DNA from: an archaeon
GTDB lineage: Archaea > Thermoproteota > Thermoprotei_A > Marsarchaeales > Marsarchaeaceae
Direction of reading: 5' to 3'
Assembly: GCA_021800035.1 (NCBI GenBank)
Contig: JAJYZJ010000018.1
Coordinates: 1-35,415, forward strand
DNA: 35,415 nucleotides
Part shown: positions 15,547-23,595 of the stretch, one piece after another
How the letters are laid out: the number at the start of each line of letters is the position of its first letter
How positions within the stretch are numbered: position 1 is the first letter of the stretch
The notes under the pieces: generated by a model
The model's database searches: none
What the model was told of the DNA's origin: nothing
Seen by the model: only the letters and a program-made list of their open reading frames with translations
Made by a program: the position numbers and the translations under genes

Positions 15547-16719
15547 GTGGGCCTGGTGTCCAACAGGACGGGCGTGAGCTCCACCTTGGTCTACAGCCTC
15601 GACTATCTTAGGGAGAGATACTCTGTAAAGGTGGAATGCATGTTTTCTCCTGAGCACGGGTTCTATCTGACAGAGCAAGCCGGCGAGCCAGTTCCTTCGC
15701 ATTATGACGAGCGATTTGGAGTAAAAATCTACAGCGTATACCAGCACCTTACGAGAGAAAGCGCCCTACCAGTAGGCTCAGCTAAAGGAGCCGGGCGCAA
15801 AGGGCCGAAAGAAAAGAGCGCGGATTACCCAGTAGACGCAGGCAAGAGCCTTCCTGACGAAGTAGTCTCGGAGCTGGACGCTGTGCTGTTTGACACCCAG
15901 GACGTGGGCACCAGGGCATACACCCAGCTCGGGTCCATGGTAAACACAATGGCAAGCTGCGCAAAACATGATATCGACTTCTTGCTCCTTGACAGGCCCA
16001 ATCCAGTTAACGGCGTCGCAGTCCAGGGTCCAGTTCTTGAGTACACGCGCCACAGGTCGTTTGTCGGAGTGTACTCTATTCCACTCCGGCATGGCATGAC
16101 CATGGGCGAAGTTGCGTCCATGATCAACGCGGAAGTTTATCATGGCCGTGTCAGGCTGCGTGTCTGCACCATGGAAAACTGGGCGCGGGAAATGTGGTTT
16201 GACGATACGGGCTTCCCCTGGGTAATGCCTTCCCCGAACATGCCCACCCTGGCAACTGCGACTGTCTACACTGGCCAGGTGCTCTTTGAGGCGACAAACA
16301 TTTCTGAAGGCAGGGGAACCACCAAACCGTTTGAAATTGTGGGCGCACCTTGGATTGACGGCTACTCGCTCGCCTGCGAAGTGAACAGCATGAACATCCC
16401 TGGCGTAAGAGCGATTGAGGCCAAGTTCACTCCGACTTTTTCGAAATTCAAAGGGGAAAAGTGCAACGGAATCGAGATAGTGGTGCTTGACAGGAATGCC
16501 TTCAATGGCTTCGAGTTCAGCGTGCGAGTGCTTGAGACAATACAGCGTAAGTACGACGGGAAATTTCAGCTCAAAACCGACGCGTTCGATAGACTTGCTG
16601 GCACGTCAGTCGTTCGCGAGTCAATTACAAATGGCAGTCTCGGCGACCTCTTTGAAAAAGTAAAACAAGAAGACCAAGCCTTCGAAGAGAAGAGACGCGA
16701 TTTTCTCTTATACAGCTGA
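15547..16719 (+). CDS. namZ: NamZ/DUF1343-family exo-beta-N-acetylmuramidase homologue
   Basis: A DUF1343-family protein, whose characterised bacterial members (NamZ/YbbC) release N-acetylmuramic acid from the non-reducing end of peptidoglycan fragments. Family blocks are unmistakable: VGLVSNRTGV, MFSPEHGFYLTEQAGE, FDTQDVGTRAYTQLGSM, LLDRPNPVNGVAVQGPVLE, PLRHGMTMGEVASMIN, PSPNMPTLATATVYTGQ, and FEATNISEGRGTTKPFE. Length is close to that of the family. The first usual start is the GTG at 15547, inside the first strand. The open frame upstream to 15439 encodes VGLEAIPAELARELSKKK, which matches the helix normally preceding it, but has no ATG, GTG or TTG; a CTG at 15439 or 15472 could serve. No signal peptide is seen. 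Bacterial homologues work with NagZ-type hexosaminidases; a GH20 gene lies 17 kb away. An archaeal copy suggests transfer from bacteria. Confidence 0.87.
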   Translation: MGLVSNRTGVSSTLVYSLDYLRERYSVKVECMFSPEHGFYLTEQAGEPVPSHYDERFGVKIYSVYQHLTRESALPVGSAKGAGRKGPKEKSADYPVDAGKSLPDEVVSELDAVLFDTQDVGTRAYTQLGSMVNTMASCAKHDIDFLLLDRPNPVNGVAVQGPVLEYTRHRSFVGVYSIPLRHGMTMGEVASMINAEVYHGRVRLRVCTMENWAREMWFDDTGFPWVMPSPNMPTLATATVYTGQVLFEATNISEGRGTTKPFEIVGAPWIDGYSLACEVNSMNIPGVRAIEAKFTPTFSKFKGEKCNGIEIVVLDRNAFNGFEFSVRVLETIQRKYDGKFQLKTDAFDRLAGTSVVRESITNGSLGDLFEKVKQEDQAFEEKRRDFLLYS

Positions 16720-16816
16720 CTTCGCACCACGGTCTACCCCGGGGGCTGCAGAATGGTCCGGCATAACGTCGACATTTGCCGCGGCTGAAAGTAAAAAGCG
16801 TAGACCATGGTTTGGT

Positions 16817-17596
16817 TCAGAACAAACTCGTGACAACAAGGAGCGCTCCGAGCAGTGCTATTAGCGACGCCACAACCACTCTCAGAATTTCCGCTTTCAG
16901 TTTCGTACCTATCTTCGCACCCAGAAACCCTCCTATTGCAGTTCCTACCGCAAGCGCTGCGCCATAGCCAAAGTTCACCTCATGTACAGAAAGCCGCGCG
17001 AGCGTGCCGGTAGCTCCTATCATAATTCCGACAATACGGACTGTGCCCAGGATGGCCACGATCGGAAGCCCTATGAACTGCATAACGGGTACAAGCACTA
17101 ATCCCGCACCCTGGCCGAAGAAGCCTGCAAAGAATCCTGTAGAAACCAAGAGGATGGCGGCGAACCTCGGTTGAGATGGCGAGGGAGAAGATTGTGGTTT
17201 GCTACCGGGAACTGCGTTCGCACTTCGGAACCTTCCTCTAAGCAGCATCGCCGCTGCGAGACTGGTGACCACAAGCCCGAGGAAGAGCCTGAAGAGCGGT
17301 CCTTCTGCCAAGTAGGATAGGTAAGTACCTATCACCACGCCAGGCGCGACCTGAGCGCCATATGCGACTCCACTTTTCAGCTCAAGCTGTCCAGCCCTTA
17401 CGAACCCTGCTACTGCGACAGCGCTTCCAACAGTTAGCGCAAGGAATGATGTGCCTATGGCTTCTCCCGGGCTGAAGTTGAAGACAAGTACGAGTATCGG
17501 AATCATCACCACGTTGTTACCCCCACCTGAAACTGTTGAAAGCAGCATGCTCGCGCTTCCAATCGCAATCAGCGCAAAGATAGTAACTAGAAGCAA
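16817..17596 (-). CDS. TauE/SafE-family permease
   Basis: A 259-residue polytopic membrane protein of the TauE/SafE (DUF81) family, which exports sulfite, organosulfonates and similar anions in characterised cases. It shows two related halves, each opening with a glycine-rich membrane segment: LLSTVSGGGNNVVMIPILVLV (residues ~18-38) and FFAGFFGQGAGLVLVPVMQF (~152-172), then GTSFLALTVGSAVAV and ATGTLARLSVHEVNF. Between them is a cytoplasmic or external loop rich in Ser/Pro (~127-142). About seven to eight membrane helices. The only usual start is a TTG at 17596; a TTAATAC-type box lies on the minus strand around 17640. Convergent with the NamZ-like gene. Substrate cannot be assigned. Confidence 0.85.
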   Translation of the reverse strand: MLLVTIFALIAIGSASMLLSTVSGGGNNVVMIPILVLVFNFSPGEAIGTSFLALTVGSAVAVAGFVRAGQLELKSGVAYGAQVAPGVVIGTYLSYLAEGPLFRLFLGLVVTSLAAAMLLRGRFRSANAVPGSKPQSSPSPSQPRFAAILLVSTGFFAGFFGQGAGLVLVPVMQFIGLPIVAILGTVRIVGIMIGATGTLARLSVHEVNFGYGAALAVGTAIGGFLGAKIGTKLKAEILRVVVASLIALLGALLVVTSLF

Positions 17597-17715
17597 GAGT
17601 TTAGGGCACTCCGGAACAGCCGATTTTCCGGTCGCGGTGTATTAAGCTCGTGCCAGAATCCGGGTCTCAGATTTCCTCTGCTTGACACCACGATACTTCT
17701 CTGGTGCATTCCGGT

Positions 17716-17734
17716 CCGGTCATTAAACGACCGG
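17716..17734. repeat. inverted repeat upstream of the TauE/SafE gene
   Basis: CCGGTC and GACCGG flank the 7-base spacer ATTAAAC. It lies about 120 bases before the permease start and preceded by another CCGGT. It could be a regulator-binding site, but six-base arms are short. Confidence 0.3.
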
Positions 17735-18028
17735 TTCTGCAGCCCACAACCCCTTTGGGCAGGCGAGCTACCGACCCACGTAGGGTAAATCGACACCGAC
17801 CAAGTCGAATGTAATCCAACCCCCTCTAACTGAAAGATTTGTACTCTGGTAATTCCTAGTTCCTTTTTCCACCTTCTTGCCGGCTTTCCTGAAAACCTAC
17901 TGGCAGAGGGATTCTACCTGTTACTCGCTCAATTGCAGAAAGCACTCTCCAGCCGAGGAGACCTTGAGCGTGGGAAATTTAGAGAGAGGCCCACTCACAA
18001 AGAGGGATCGGGAAGCCAGGGCCTGTCG

Positions 18029-18068
18029 GACAAATGGACAGATGGACAAATCGACAAATGGACAATCT
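18029..18068 (+). repeat. 8-base tandem repeat, five copies
   Basis: Units read GACAAATG, GACAGATG, GACAAATC, GACAAATG and a diverged GACAATCT. The array lies 18 bases past the stop of the minus-strand gene at 18086. Confidence 0.8.
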
Positions 18069-18085
18069 AAAGCTCGGTCAATCGC

Positions 18086-19240
18086 CTAGAGCCGCGGCTT
18101 CTTCGCACTTTCCTCCTTTTTGCGATTCTGAATCCTCCACCTGTATCTGTACTTGAAAATTCCCACTGCGGCAGCTGCGAACAAAGGAATTGCCGGGATA
18201 ACGAGCCCCAGAGTCTTGTCCAGTCCTTCTAGCTTTACAGAAAAGATCGAACTGAGCTGCACGTTCAGTCTTGTCGTCACTCCTCCATAGACCGATTCGT
18301 TCAGACTGAGATTGTAGTAGCCCGGCGCCTGAAATGTAAGGTTGTATACTCCATAGGGAAGAGAAATGTTTAGCAGGCCATTCGCCGAACCCACTTTTGT
18401 TCCATTCACGTAGACAGCAGCCGTAGAGGGGCTGAGAGCGGCAACAAGCCGCCCAGTTTGGTAGTCGGACACGGAGAAGAAGTAGACTGAGCTGAAACCA
18501 CCCCTTAGCCCAAGCGTCAAGTTCGTGCTTTGCGTCGAGTTAACGAGCGCATAGTAGAAGTCGATGAATTCTCCTGTCGCATTTCGGCCGACAATCACTG
18601 GTGCTACTGAATTATACGGGCCGACTCTCATGTCAGTGCACTCCCCTGGGCTTCCCATGCACAAGGCGAGCACGAAAATTGCTTCCCCGCTTCCCACCGG
18701 CACAGTGTAGTTCGTCCGACCTGAAACGAATCCCAGAAGCCGGAGACTGAGGCCAAGATTACAACTCATCGCGCTCGCGACGCCCGGGCCAGAAATAAGC
18801 GTGTAGGAGTTTGATCCCGCACGGTTGCTCCACCAGACCGTATAGTTGCTCGCGCTTTCGAACAGAAACGACCCCGACTGAGATTGTATATCAGAGGCAG
18901 CTACAACTGCGACAAGCACGCCTCCCCTGGAATTCGCGAATTTTAATGTGGTTTTGCCCCCCGGAAGTGACGAAGTCTGAACCTTGCACTCTGGCGACAC
19001 CGTGTTCATGGGAGTTCCAGGCGCCGCGGCCGCCGAAGAGGTAGGAAGCAGCTCGAGCGGCGTCCCGAGAGCGAGTAGAATGGCGAAAAGCATAAAGACG
19101 GCAAAACAGATGCGCGCTCGCAGGGAAATCCCGCCCAGCCTGCCGCCTGCGTTCGGCCCGGGTAAGCGCGTCGAAGGTGTCACCTTTGCCCTCCGATTTT
19201 GGAGAAAGCGCTGAACCCGAGAGCACGAATCCTGGGACAT
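18086..19240 (-). CDS. secreted membrane-anchored protein with PEGA-like domain
   Basis: A 384-residue surface protein of no named family. A long basic N-terminal segment of ~40 residues precedes a hydrophobic signal (ICFAVFMLFAILLALGTPLELL). The outside part has two beta-rich regions: one around residues 85-250 with paired cysteines (MSCNLG, LCMGSPGEC) and many N-x-S/T sites (NYT, NAT, NST, NLT). The second, residues ~290-345, resembles PEGA or carboxypeptidase-regulatory-like repeats (AAVYVNGTKVGSANGLLNISLPYGVYNLTF). A C-terminal membrane helix (LGLVIPAIPLFAAAAVGIF) and a basic tail (KYRYRWRIQNRKKEE) anchor it with the tail in the cytoplasm. The ATG at 19240 is used; a later start near the signal is possible. 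Divergent from the membrane glycosyltransferase. Envelope role inferred. Confidence 0.7.
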   Translation of the reverse strand: MSQDSCSRVQRFLQNRRAKVTPSTRLPGPNAGGRLGGISLRARICFAVFMLFAILLALGTPLELLPTSSAAAAPGTPMNTVSPECKVQTSSLPGGKTTLKFANSRGGVLVAVVAASDIQSQSGSFLFESASNYTVWWSNRAGSNSYTLISGPGVASAMSCNLGLSLRLLGFVSGRTNYTVPVGSGEAIFVLALCMGSPGECTDMRVGPYNSVAPVIVGRNATGEFIDFYYALVNSTQSTNLTLGLRGGFSSVYFFSVSDYQTGRLVAALSPSTAAVYVNGTKVGSANGLLNISLPYGVYNLTFQAPGYYNLSLNESVYGGVTTRLNVQLSSIFSVKLEGLDKTLGLVIPAIPLFAAAAVGIFKYRYRWRIQNRKKEESAKKPRL

Positions 19241-19606
19241 AGAACACCTTCTCGTAATGGTGGCGTGGTATTAAGCACGGTTGAACTGGTCTCCCAGCAT
19301 TCTCGCACGATTTCCCTGTTATTTATTGGTAGCTCGTCGAGGTGCTCCGCAAAACCCAGACTGGCAGAGGCCCGGCTCGCCCCATATACCTCCTCCGGGG
19401 CCACGCTGCGCAAGTTGCCGCAGCGAGCGGCCGTTTGAATGGTTGCATCAACAGGAATGTCTGCGCACTGAACCCAAGCTTTGGGCCAACCGGGGCCCGC
19501 GTAATAAGACGCTGTGCTCAAGCGGACCAGCGCACAAGAGTTGCTGGGATACAAGAATTCAATAGTGAGCCTCAGATAATCCTGGTAAGTGAGTGCTCGC
19601 CTGCAG
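19241..19606. other. divergent intergenic region
   Basis: These 366 bases separate the anchored surface protein and the GT-C-type gene. A weak TATA-like CAGATAATC at 19573-19581 precedes the latter. Overlapping short frames on both strands show no features. Confidence 0.4.
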
Positions 19607-20887
19607 ATGGCTTTCAAGCGCATTCAAGAAATCTTCTTGCGAAAGAATGTTCTGCTCCTATTTTCGCTGACCACGTTCGCGTATGCCTTCTCCGCAATCA
19701 TCCACAGCCCCGGAAATGAGTACAGCGATATAGTCTACATATTCAATCGACAGACCGCGAGTGGTCATCTGCTCGCTCCGTACACGCAGTCGACCTTTGA
19801 ATATCCTGTGCTTACAGCGCTTTTCTTCTATCTTGCCGCAAAGGTGGGACTCTATTTCGGACAAATCAACTCTCTTGAGCGCTACTATATCGTCACCGCT
19901 CTAGCGATGTATCCATTTGCGCTGGGTACTGTCTACGAGACAGAGAAGCTCGTCCGCAGGCTGACCCAGAAACCCGAACTTCCGCTCCTTGGCTTTCTCG
20001 TGCTCGCCCCTACTTTCTGGTTCTATTCTGTCTATAACTGGTACATTCTTGGAGGCTATTCGATGATGCTCGCAATCAATAGCTACTTGGGCGGGAAGGT
20101 TCCTCGTTCAGGGATGCTCTTTGGGATATCTGCTGCAACGAGCCTGATTTCTGCGGTGCCGATTGTCGCGCTCCTAATCCTGCCAGGCAAAAAAAGAAGG
20201 CTATCGCTTCTCGGCTGCGCGCTCGCCGCGTGGGGAGTCATCAATCTCCCTTTTATCATTCTTTCTTACCACGGCTGGCTCGAGGAATTCCTCTTCCACG
20301 TAAACGTAACAATGGAGGATTCCTGGTTGGTTCTGATACCGGCACTGAACTCGAACCTGACCAGTATTTACGCGAAATACCTTTCGCTCGCAGTGATTGC
20401 GGGTTCGTTCTTCGCGCTTTACCCTGCAGCAAGGGCGGCCGCTCCGAAGCCAGCTTCCGCCCGGCAGGAAGGAAGCCCCGCTGGATCTCGGCAGGCGAGC
20501 AACCAGGCGGGATTAAAGAGCTTTAACGCCAGTGCGCTTACAAAATACGCGGGAGGTTTTTCCTGGCTTTCCCTCTCAGCATTCCTGCTGGGTAGCTATG
20601 TCTTCGCCCCTCAGCTTGTAATCCTGCTCCTGCCGTTGTTCGCCGCAGCCTTCGCAGGAGCGGGATTGGTCGAGTACTTCGTGTTTCTTGAGTTCGATAT
20701 GCTGAACGTGGCAATACTGCTCGAGTGGTTTGAGGTCTCTTCCCCGTTACAGCTGCCAGCAGTAACCCAGATTTTTTCCGTGGCAAGGTGTGCACTTCTA
20801 TTGGGACTGATTCTGCTATTCCTCCGGAATAACGGCTGTGGCTTCCGGCTGCAAGCTCGCCCCACAGCACCCGAAATATTGCACTAA
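19607..20887 (+). CDS. polytopic membrane glycosyltransferase-like protein (GT-C type)
   Basis: A 426-residue protein with about ten membrane segments. The first outside loop carries NEYSDIVYIFNRQTASGHLLAPY then STFEYPVLTALFFYLA, which is the acidic-loop and EYP pattern of lipid-linked-sugar mannosyltransferases of the GT87/PIG-M type. Such enzymes use polyprenyl-phosphate sugars at the outer membrane face. Residues ~275-320 form a long low-complexity Ala/Ser/Gly/Arg-rich loop. An in-frame GTG at 19589 exists, but the ATG at 19607 fits the weak TATA-like box better. It lies next to two DUF2079 genes and surface proteins, so a role in decorating envelope proteins or lipids is likely but inferred. 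Family call is tentative. Confidence 0.65.
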   Translation: MAFKRIQEIFLRKNVLLLFSLTTFAYAFSAIIHSPGNEYSDIVYIFNRQTASGHLLAPYTQSTFEYPVLTALFFYLAAKVGLYFGQINSLERYYIVTALAMYPFALGTVYETEKLVRRLTQKPELPLLGFLVLAPTFWFYSVYNWYILGGYSMMLAINSYLGGKVPRSGMLFGISAATSLISAVPIVALLILPGKKRRLSLLGCALAAWGVINLPFIILSYHGWLEEFLFHVNVTMEDSWLVLIPALNSNLTSIYAKYLSLAVIAGSFFALYPAARAAAPKPASARQEGSPAGSRQASNQAGLKSFNASALTKYAGGFSWLSLSAFLLGSYVFAPQLVILLLPLFAAAFAGAGLVEYFVFLEFDMLNVAILLEWFEVSSPLQLPAVTQIFSVARCALLLGLILLFLRNNGCGFRLQARPTAPEILH

Positions 20888-21103
20888 AGCGGGCCGAAGG
20901 CGAGAGATCTACCTCCCAGGATTCGCCAATCAGGATTGCCCAGTCCACCTTCCGCGCGTGGGCGAGGAGCCTCAAGGAAGCAGAGAATAACCCCCGCCAG
21001 CTCCCTAAAATATTTGGCTTCACCTTGGCTTCTCTCAGAGCTTCGGAGACAGAGTGATTGGGCAAGGCCCCAACTGCTATAAGAGCAACACGAGCTCAGG
21101 CGC

Positions 21104-23029
21104 TCAACCCGCACAGCCTGAAGATGGAGATAGCTGCATGATACTGAGCTTGCTCAGTTGTGGGAAAATGTTCAGGGCCCCCACGTACGCGCTGAACGAA
21201 ACTGTTTCGCTGAAACCGGTAACGTTGAAACTCAGCATGAACTGATGGCTTACTCCAAGGTCCGTCGCGTTCAGCGGATAGCTCCTGAACGCGGCGAGTG
21301 GCAGGCCCAGAGGCGAACTGGCAGCAAGTGTGATGTTTGAGCCTGCGTAGCTCGAGGGCAGACTTCCGTAATAGCTCGCCAAGTATTCTCCCGGGGGCAG
21401 GAGCGGGAGGGAGTACGAACCCGAGCCGTCTATCGCTACTGTAAGATTCACTGGCGCATAATAGACGGGCGAACCACAATAGCCCCGAACTGCGAGTATG
21501 ATTCCCTCGGCCTCACCGAATATTCCAAAGGTGCCGTTGTCAAGGAGAAGCCGGAGAGCACTGGAAACGCTGTAATCCGGGATCGTTCCGCCCCCGACGC
21601 CGAACCACGGATTCCATGGGTCCGCGAGAATCGCATTTATCGCGCTCAGATTTGGAATGGGTTGAGTATACTTCCAGAAGGCCGAATCTATAACTTCGCG
21701 GATTCCGTGAGCTTGAACCGGGTAAACTTGCGGAAGGTTGTTCTGGGTGAGCACGACCGAGCCCTTGGGGATGAGCGCGATCAATTGCTCGAGCTCGCTA
21801 TACTGCCTGAGGGCTGGCTCAAGGGTGGCATTGAACGGCTGCGCGGTAGTTCCGTTCAGGGGGCCATAAGGCTCGAAATAGATTGCGGAGATTGCAGATA
21901 GAATAACCATGAGAACGATGAGCCCGGCATATGCGGCCCTTCTTCCTGCTGCGCGGCCTGGCCGGAGAGCCGGAGCCGAGTACCGACTTAACTCCCGCCA
22001 AGGCGAACTACCTTCCGCCAAGAGGAGCCCTTTGATTTTGGGGATTGCGTCAAGAGCCGCGAGAAACACAAAGGGCGCGAGTATCACGGTATACTGCAGT
22101 TCGAACACGTAGGGATAGTAGAATCCGTAGTAGCCCGAACTGAAGAGGAGCACGAGGTAAGGCGAATAGAAGGGCCACCAGCGGGGAGATAGAAGCGGCA
22201 GGAATGCAAGGGGGAGAAAAAAAAGGAGGAATGTTTCTGATGCTATCACTGGATTATAGTTGCCAGCAAAAGCTGCGTATCCACCCGAAACGCCTGATGC
22301 GCCTGATTTCGCTCCCGGAAGGTTGATGTAGGCATATTGCCCGAATAGCGACGAAAGCGAGCCGTGGGCAACCAATGCTATGAAATATGTGCTCACCATT
22401 CCTGAGTAAACGAGTATTATTAAATATTGCAGCATCAGCTTCTTTGGACTCCCGCTTTTCCGTGAAAAGCCCAAAATCACGAGTTCAATTGCGGAAAAAA
22501 GGAGCGGAAACACGGTAAACGGAAATCTGATCGACGCCGCAAGGCAGAAAAAGAGTGCAGCGAGATAGTGGCTCCCTCTTGAGTAGAAGTAATAACCGAA
22601 GATAAAAAAAGTTGGAAAGAGAGTCTCCACGTGAAAGTCGAACCAGTTGGGGCCGGCCAAGGGAAAATACACGAGATAAAGAACCGCTAGAATCAGCGCA
22701 ATCCGCGGGTCGCCCAGTTTCCGTCTCCCAGCCCAGAATAGCGGGAGGGCGCCAAGCCCGAGCCAGGCAGACTGAAAGGCAAGCGCGAAGAAAAAGCTTC
22801 TGGGAAGAAATATCAGAACCCAGGGGAGCAAGCTGCCGTGACTTGCGGGGACAACCGAAAAATAGCTGGACGGTTTTGAAATCACGTCCCATGCGATCTG
22901 CATGTTCGAGCCGAGGTCGAGAATCGTCGCGTTAAGGTTCACAAATTTCACGATCGTAAGATAGCTCCAGTACGTAGTGTATCCCAGGTACGAGACGATT
23001 ATCGCCCAGTCATACTTTGACAATTTCAT
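21104..23029 (-). CDS. DUF2079 membrane protein with C-terminal beta domain (copy 1)
   Basis: A 641-residue membrane protein of DUF2079, a GT-C-like family. It starts MKLSKYDWAI with the first helix, then NATILDLGSNMQIAW (33-47) bearing the conserved acidic residue, HGSLLPW, and PLAGPNWFDFHVETLFP (123-139), the family signature. About ten to twelve membrane segments follow to residue ~400, with a long basic loop near RPGRAAGRRAAYAG. The part after YCGSPVYYAPVNL (about residue 500 onward) is a beta-rich outside domain. It is 45-50% like the gene at 25820-27991 by eye over the first 200 residues. The two copies face away from the MFS-PhoU gene between them, in inverted arrangement. Probably transfers sugars to envelope molecules; activity unknown. 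Confidence 0.8.
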   Translation of the reverse strand: MKLSKYDWAIIVSYLGYTTYWSYLTIVKFVNLNATILDLGSNMQIAWDVISKPSSYFSVVPASHGSLLPWVLIFLPRSFFFALAFQSAWLGLGALPLFWAGRRKLGDPRIALILAVLYLVYFPLAGPNWFDFHVETLFPTFFIFGYYFYSRGSHYLAALFFCLAASIRFPFTVFPLLFSAIELVILGFSRKSGSPKKLMLQYLIILVYSGMVSTYFIALVAHGSLSSLFGQYAYINLPGAKSGASGVSGGYAAFAGNYNPVIASETFLLFFLPLAFLPLLSPRWWPFYSPYLVLLFSSGYYGFYYPYVFELQYTVILAPFVFLAALDAIPKIKGLLLAEGSSPWRELSRYSAPALRPGRAAGRRAAYAGLIVLMVILSAISAIYFEPYGPLNGTTAQPFNATLEPALRQYSELEQLIALIPKGSVVLTQNNLPQVYPVQAHGIREVIDSAFWKYTQPIPNLSAINAILADPWNPWFGVGGGTIPDYSVSSALRLLLDNGTFGIFGEAEGIILAVRGYCGSPVYYAPVNLTVAIDGSGSYSLPLLPPGEYLASYYGSLPSSYAGSNITLAASSPLGLPLAAFRSYPLNATDLGVSHQFMLSFNVTGFSETVSFSAYVGALNIFPQLSKLSIMQLSPSSGCAG

Positions 23030-23595
23030 TCGGTGGACACTGCTAGCACGGCTACCAGACCAATCGTCTTCTTAATCCTACTGCAACGAAGCAGGCTAAG
23101 TGCGCGCTTAGGTGAAGCAAGAATTCCGGAGCAAAAACCAGGAAGGCGGAAGCCGCGGGCTACCAGCAAAGCTCTGCTCGCTCGTCAGAGATTGGCTGTC
23201 TCTTGACCAGTCCAATTTAGTATTGCTGCGGCACGCGAAAGATGGGATCTTAAAGTGGGGCCTTAGAGCCCGGCTGGCCGAGCCGCATGCCGCGGGTGTG
23301 CCGCCATTTGCCTTTCATGACTGCTGGCAGAGTCGCTCCCATCAAGATGTGTCAATCAAGGCGGAAGGGAGCACGCTCAAGCCTCAATTTCAAATTCAAT
23401 CTCAATTGACGGCCCACAGAATCCTTCTTGCGCAGGGGTTGAATGCCTCCTGTCTTGCGCGGCTCCATGACGCCGGACTACGAGAGCTAAGCCAGCCACG
23501 AGCGTGCGCCAGCCAATCTCGGAAGACCCGGTTTTGACTTGCAGCCTGACCCCTCCGCTGCTAAAAGCAGACGTAGAGTTTCGCGCGAAGTAGCG
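23030..23595. other. intergenic region without recognised gene
   Basis: These 566 bases follow the MFS-PhoU stop and precede the DUF2079 start (both minus strand). A plus-strand frame at 23112-23537 has no family features and is probably chance. A GATTAAGAAG-type box around 23066-23075 (minus) may serve the DUF2079 gene. A run of short CAATT/AATTG repeats lies near 23388-23411. Confidence 0.45.

Larger units (their letters stand above)
17597..18085. other. intergenic region with a palindrome and a short tandem repeat
   Basis: These 489 bases hold the permease promoter, a 6-base palindrome at 17716-17734 and the 8-base tandem repeat at 18029-18068. I see no gene. Confidence 0.5.

Noticed and set aside
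20538-21065. 175-codon minus-strand frame overlapping the GT-C-type gene
   Set aside because: Mostly antisense to a membrane protein whose plus-strand translation is clearly real; no features of its own.
23112-23537. 141-codon plus-strand frame in the spacer after the MFS-PhoU gene
   Set aside because: No family features, no hydrophobic core, no promoter at suitable distance; composition looks like chance.
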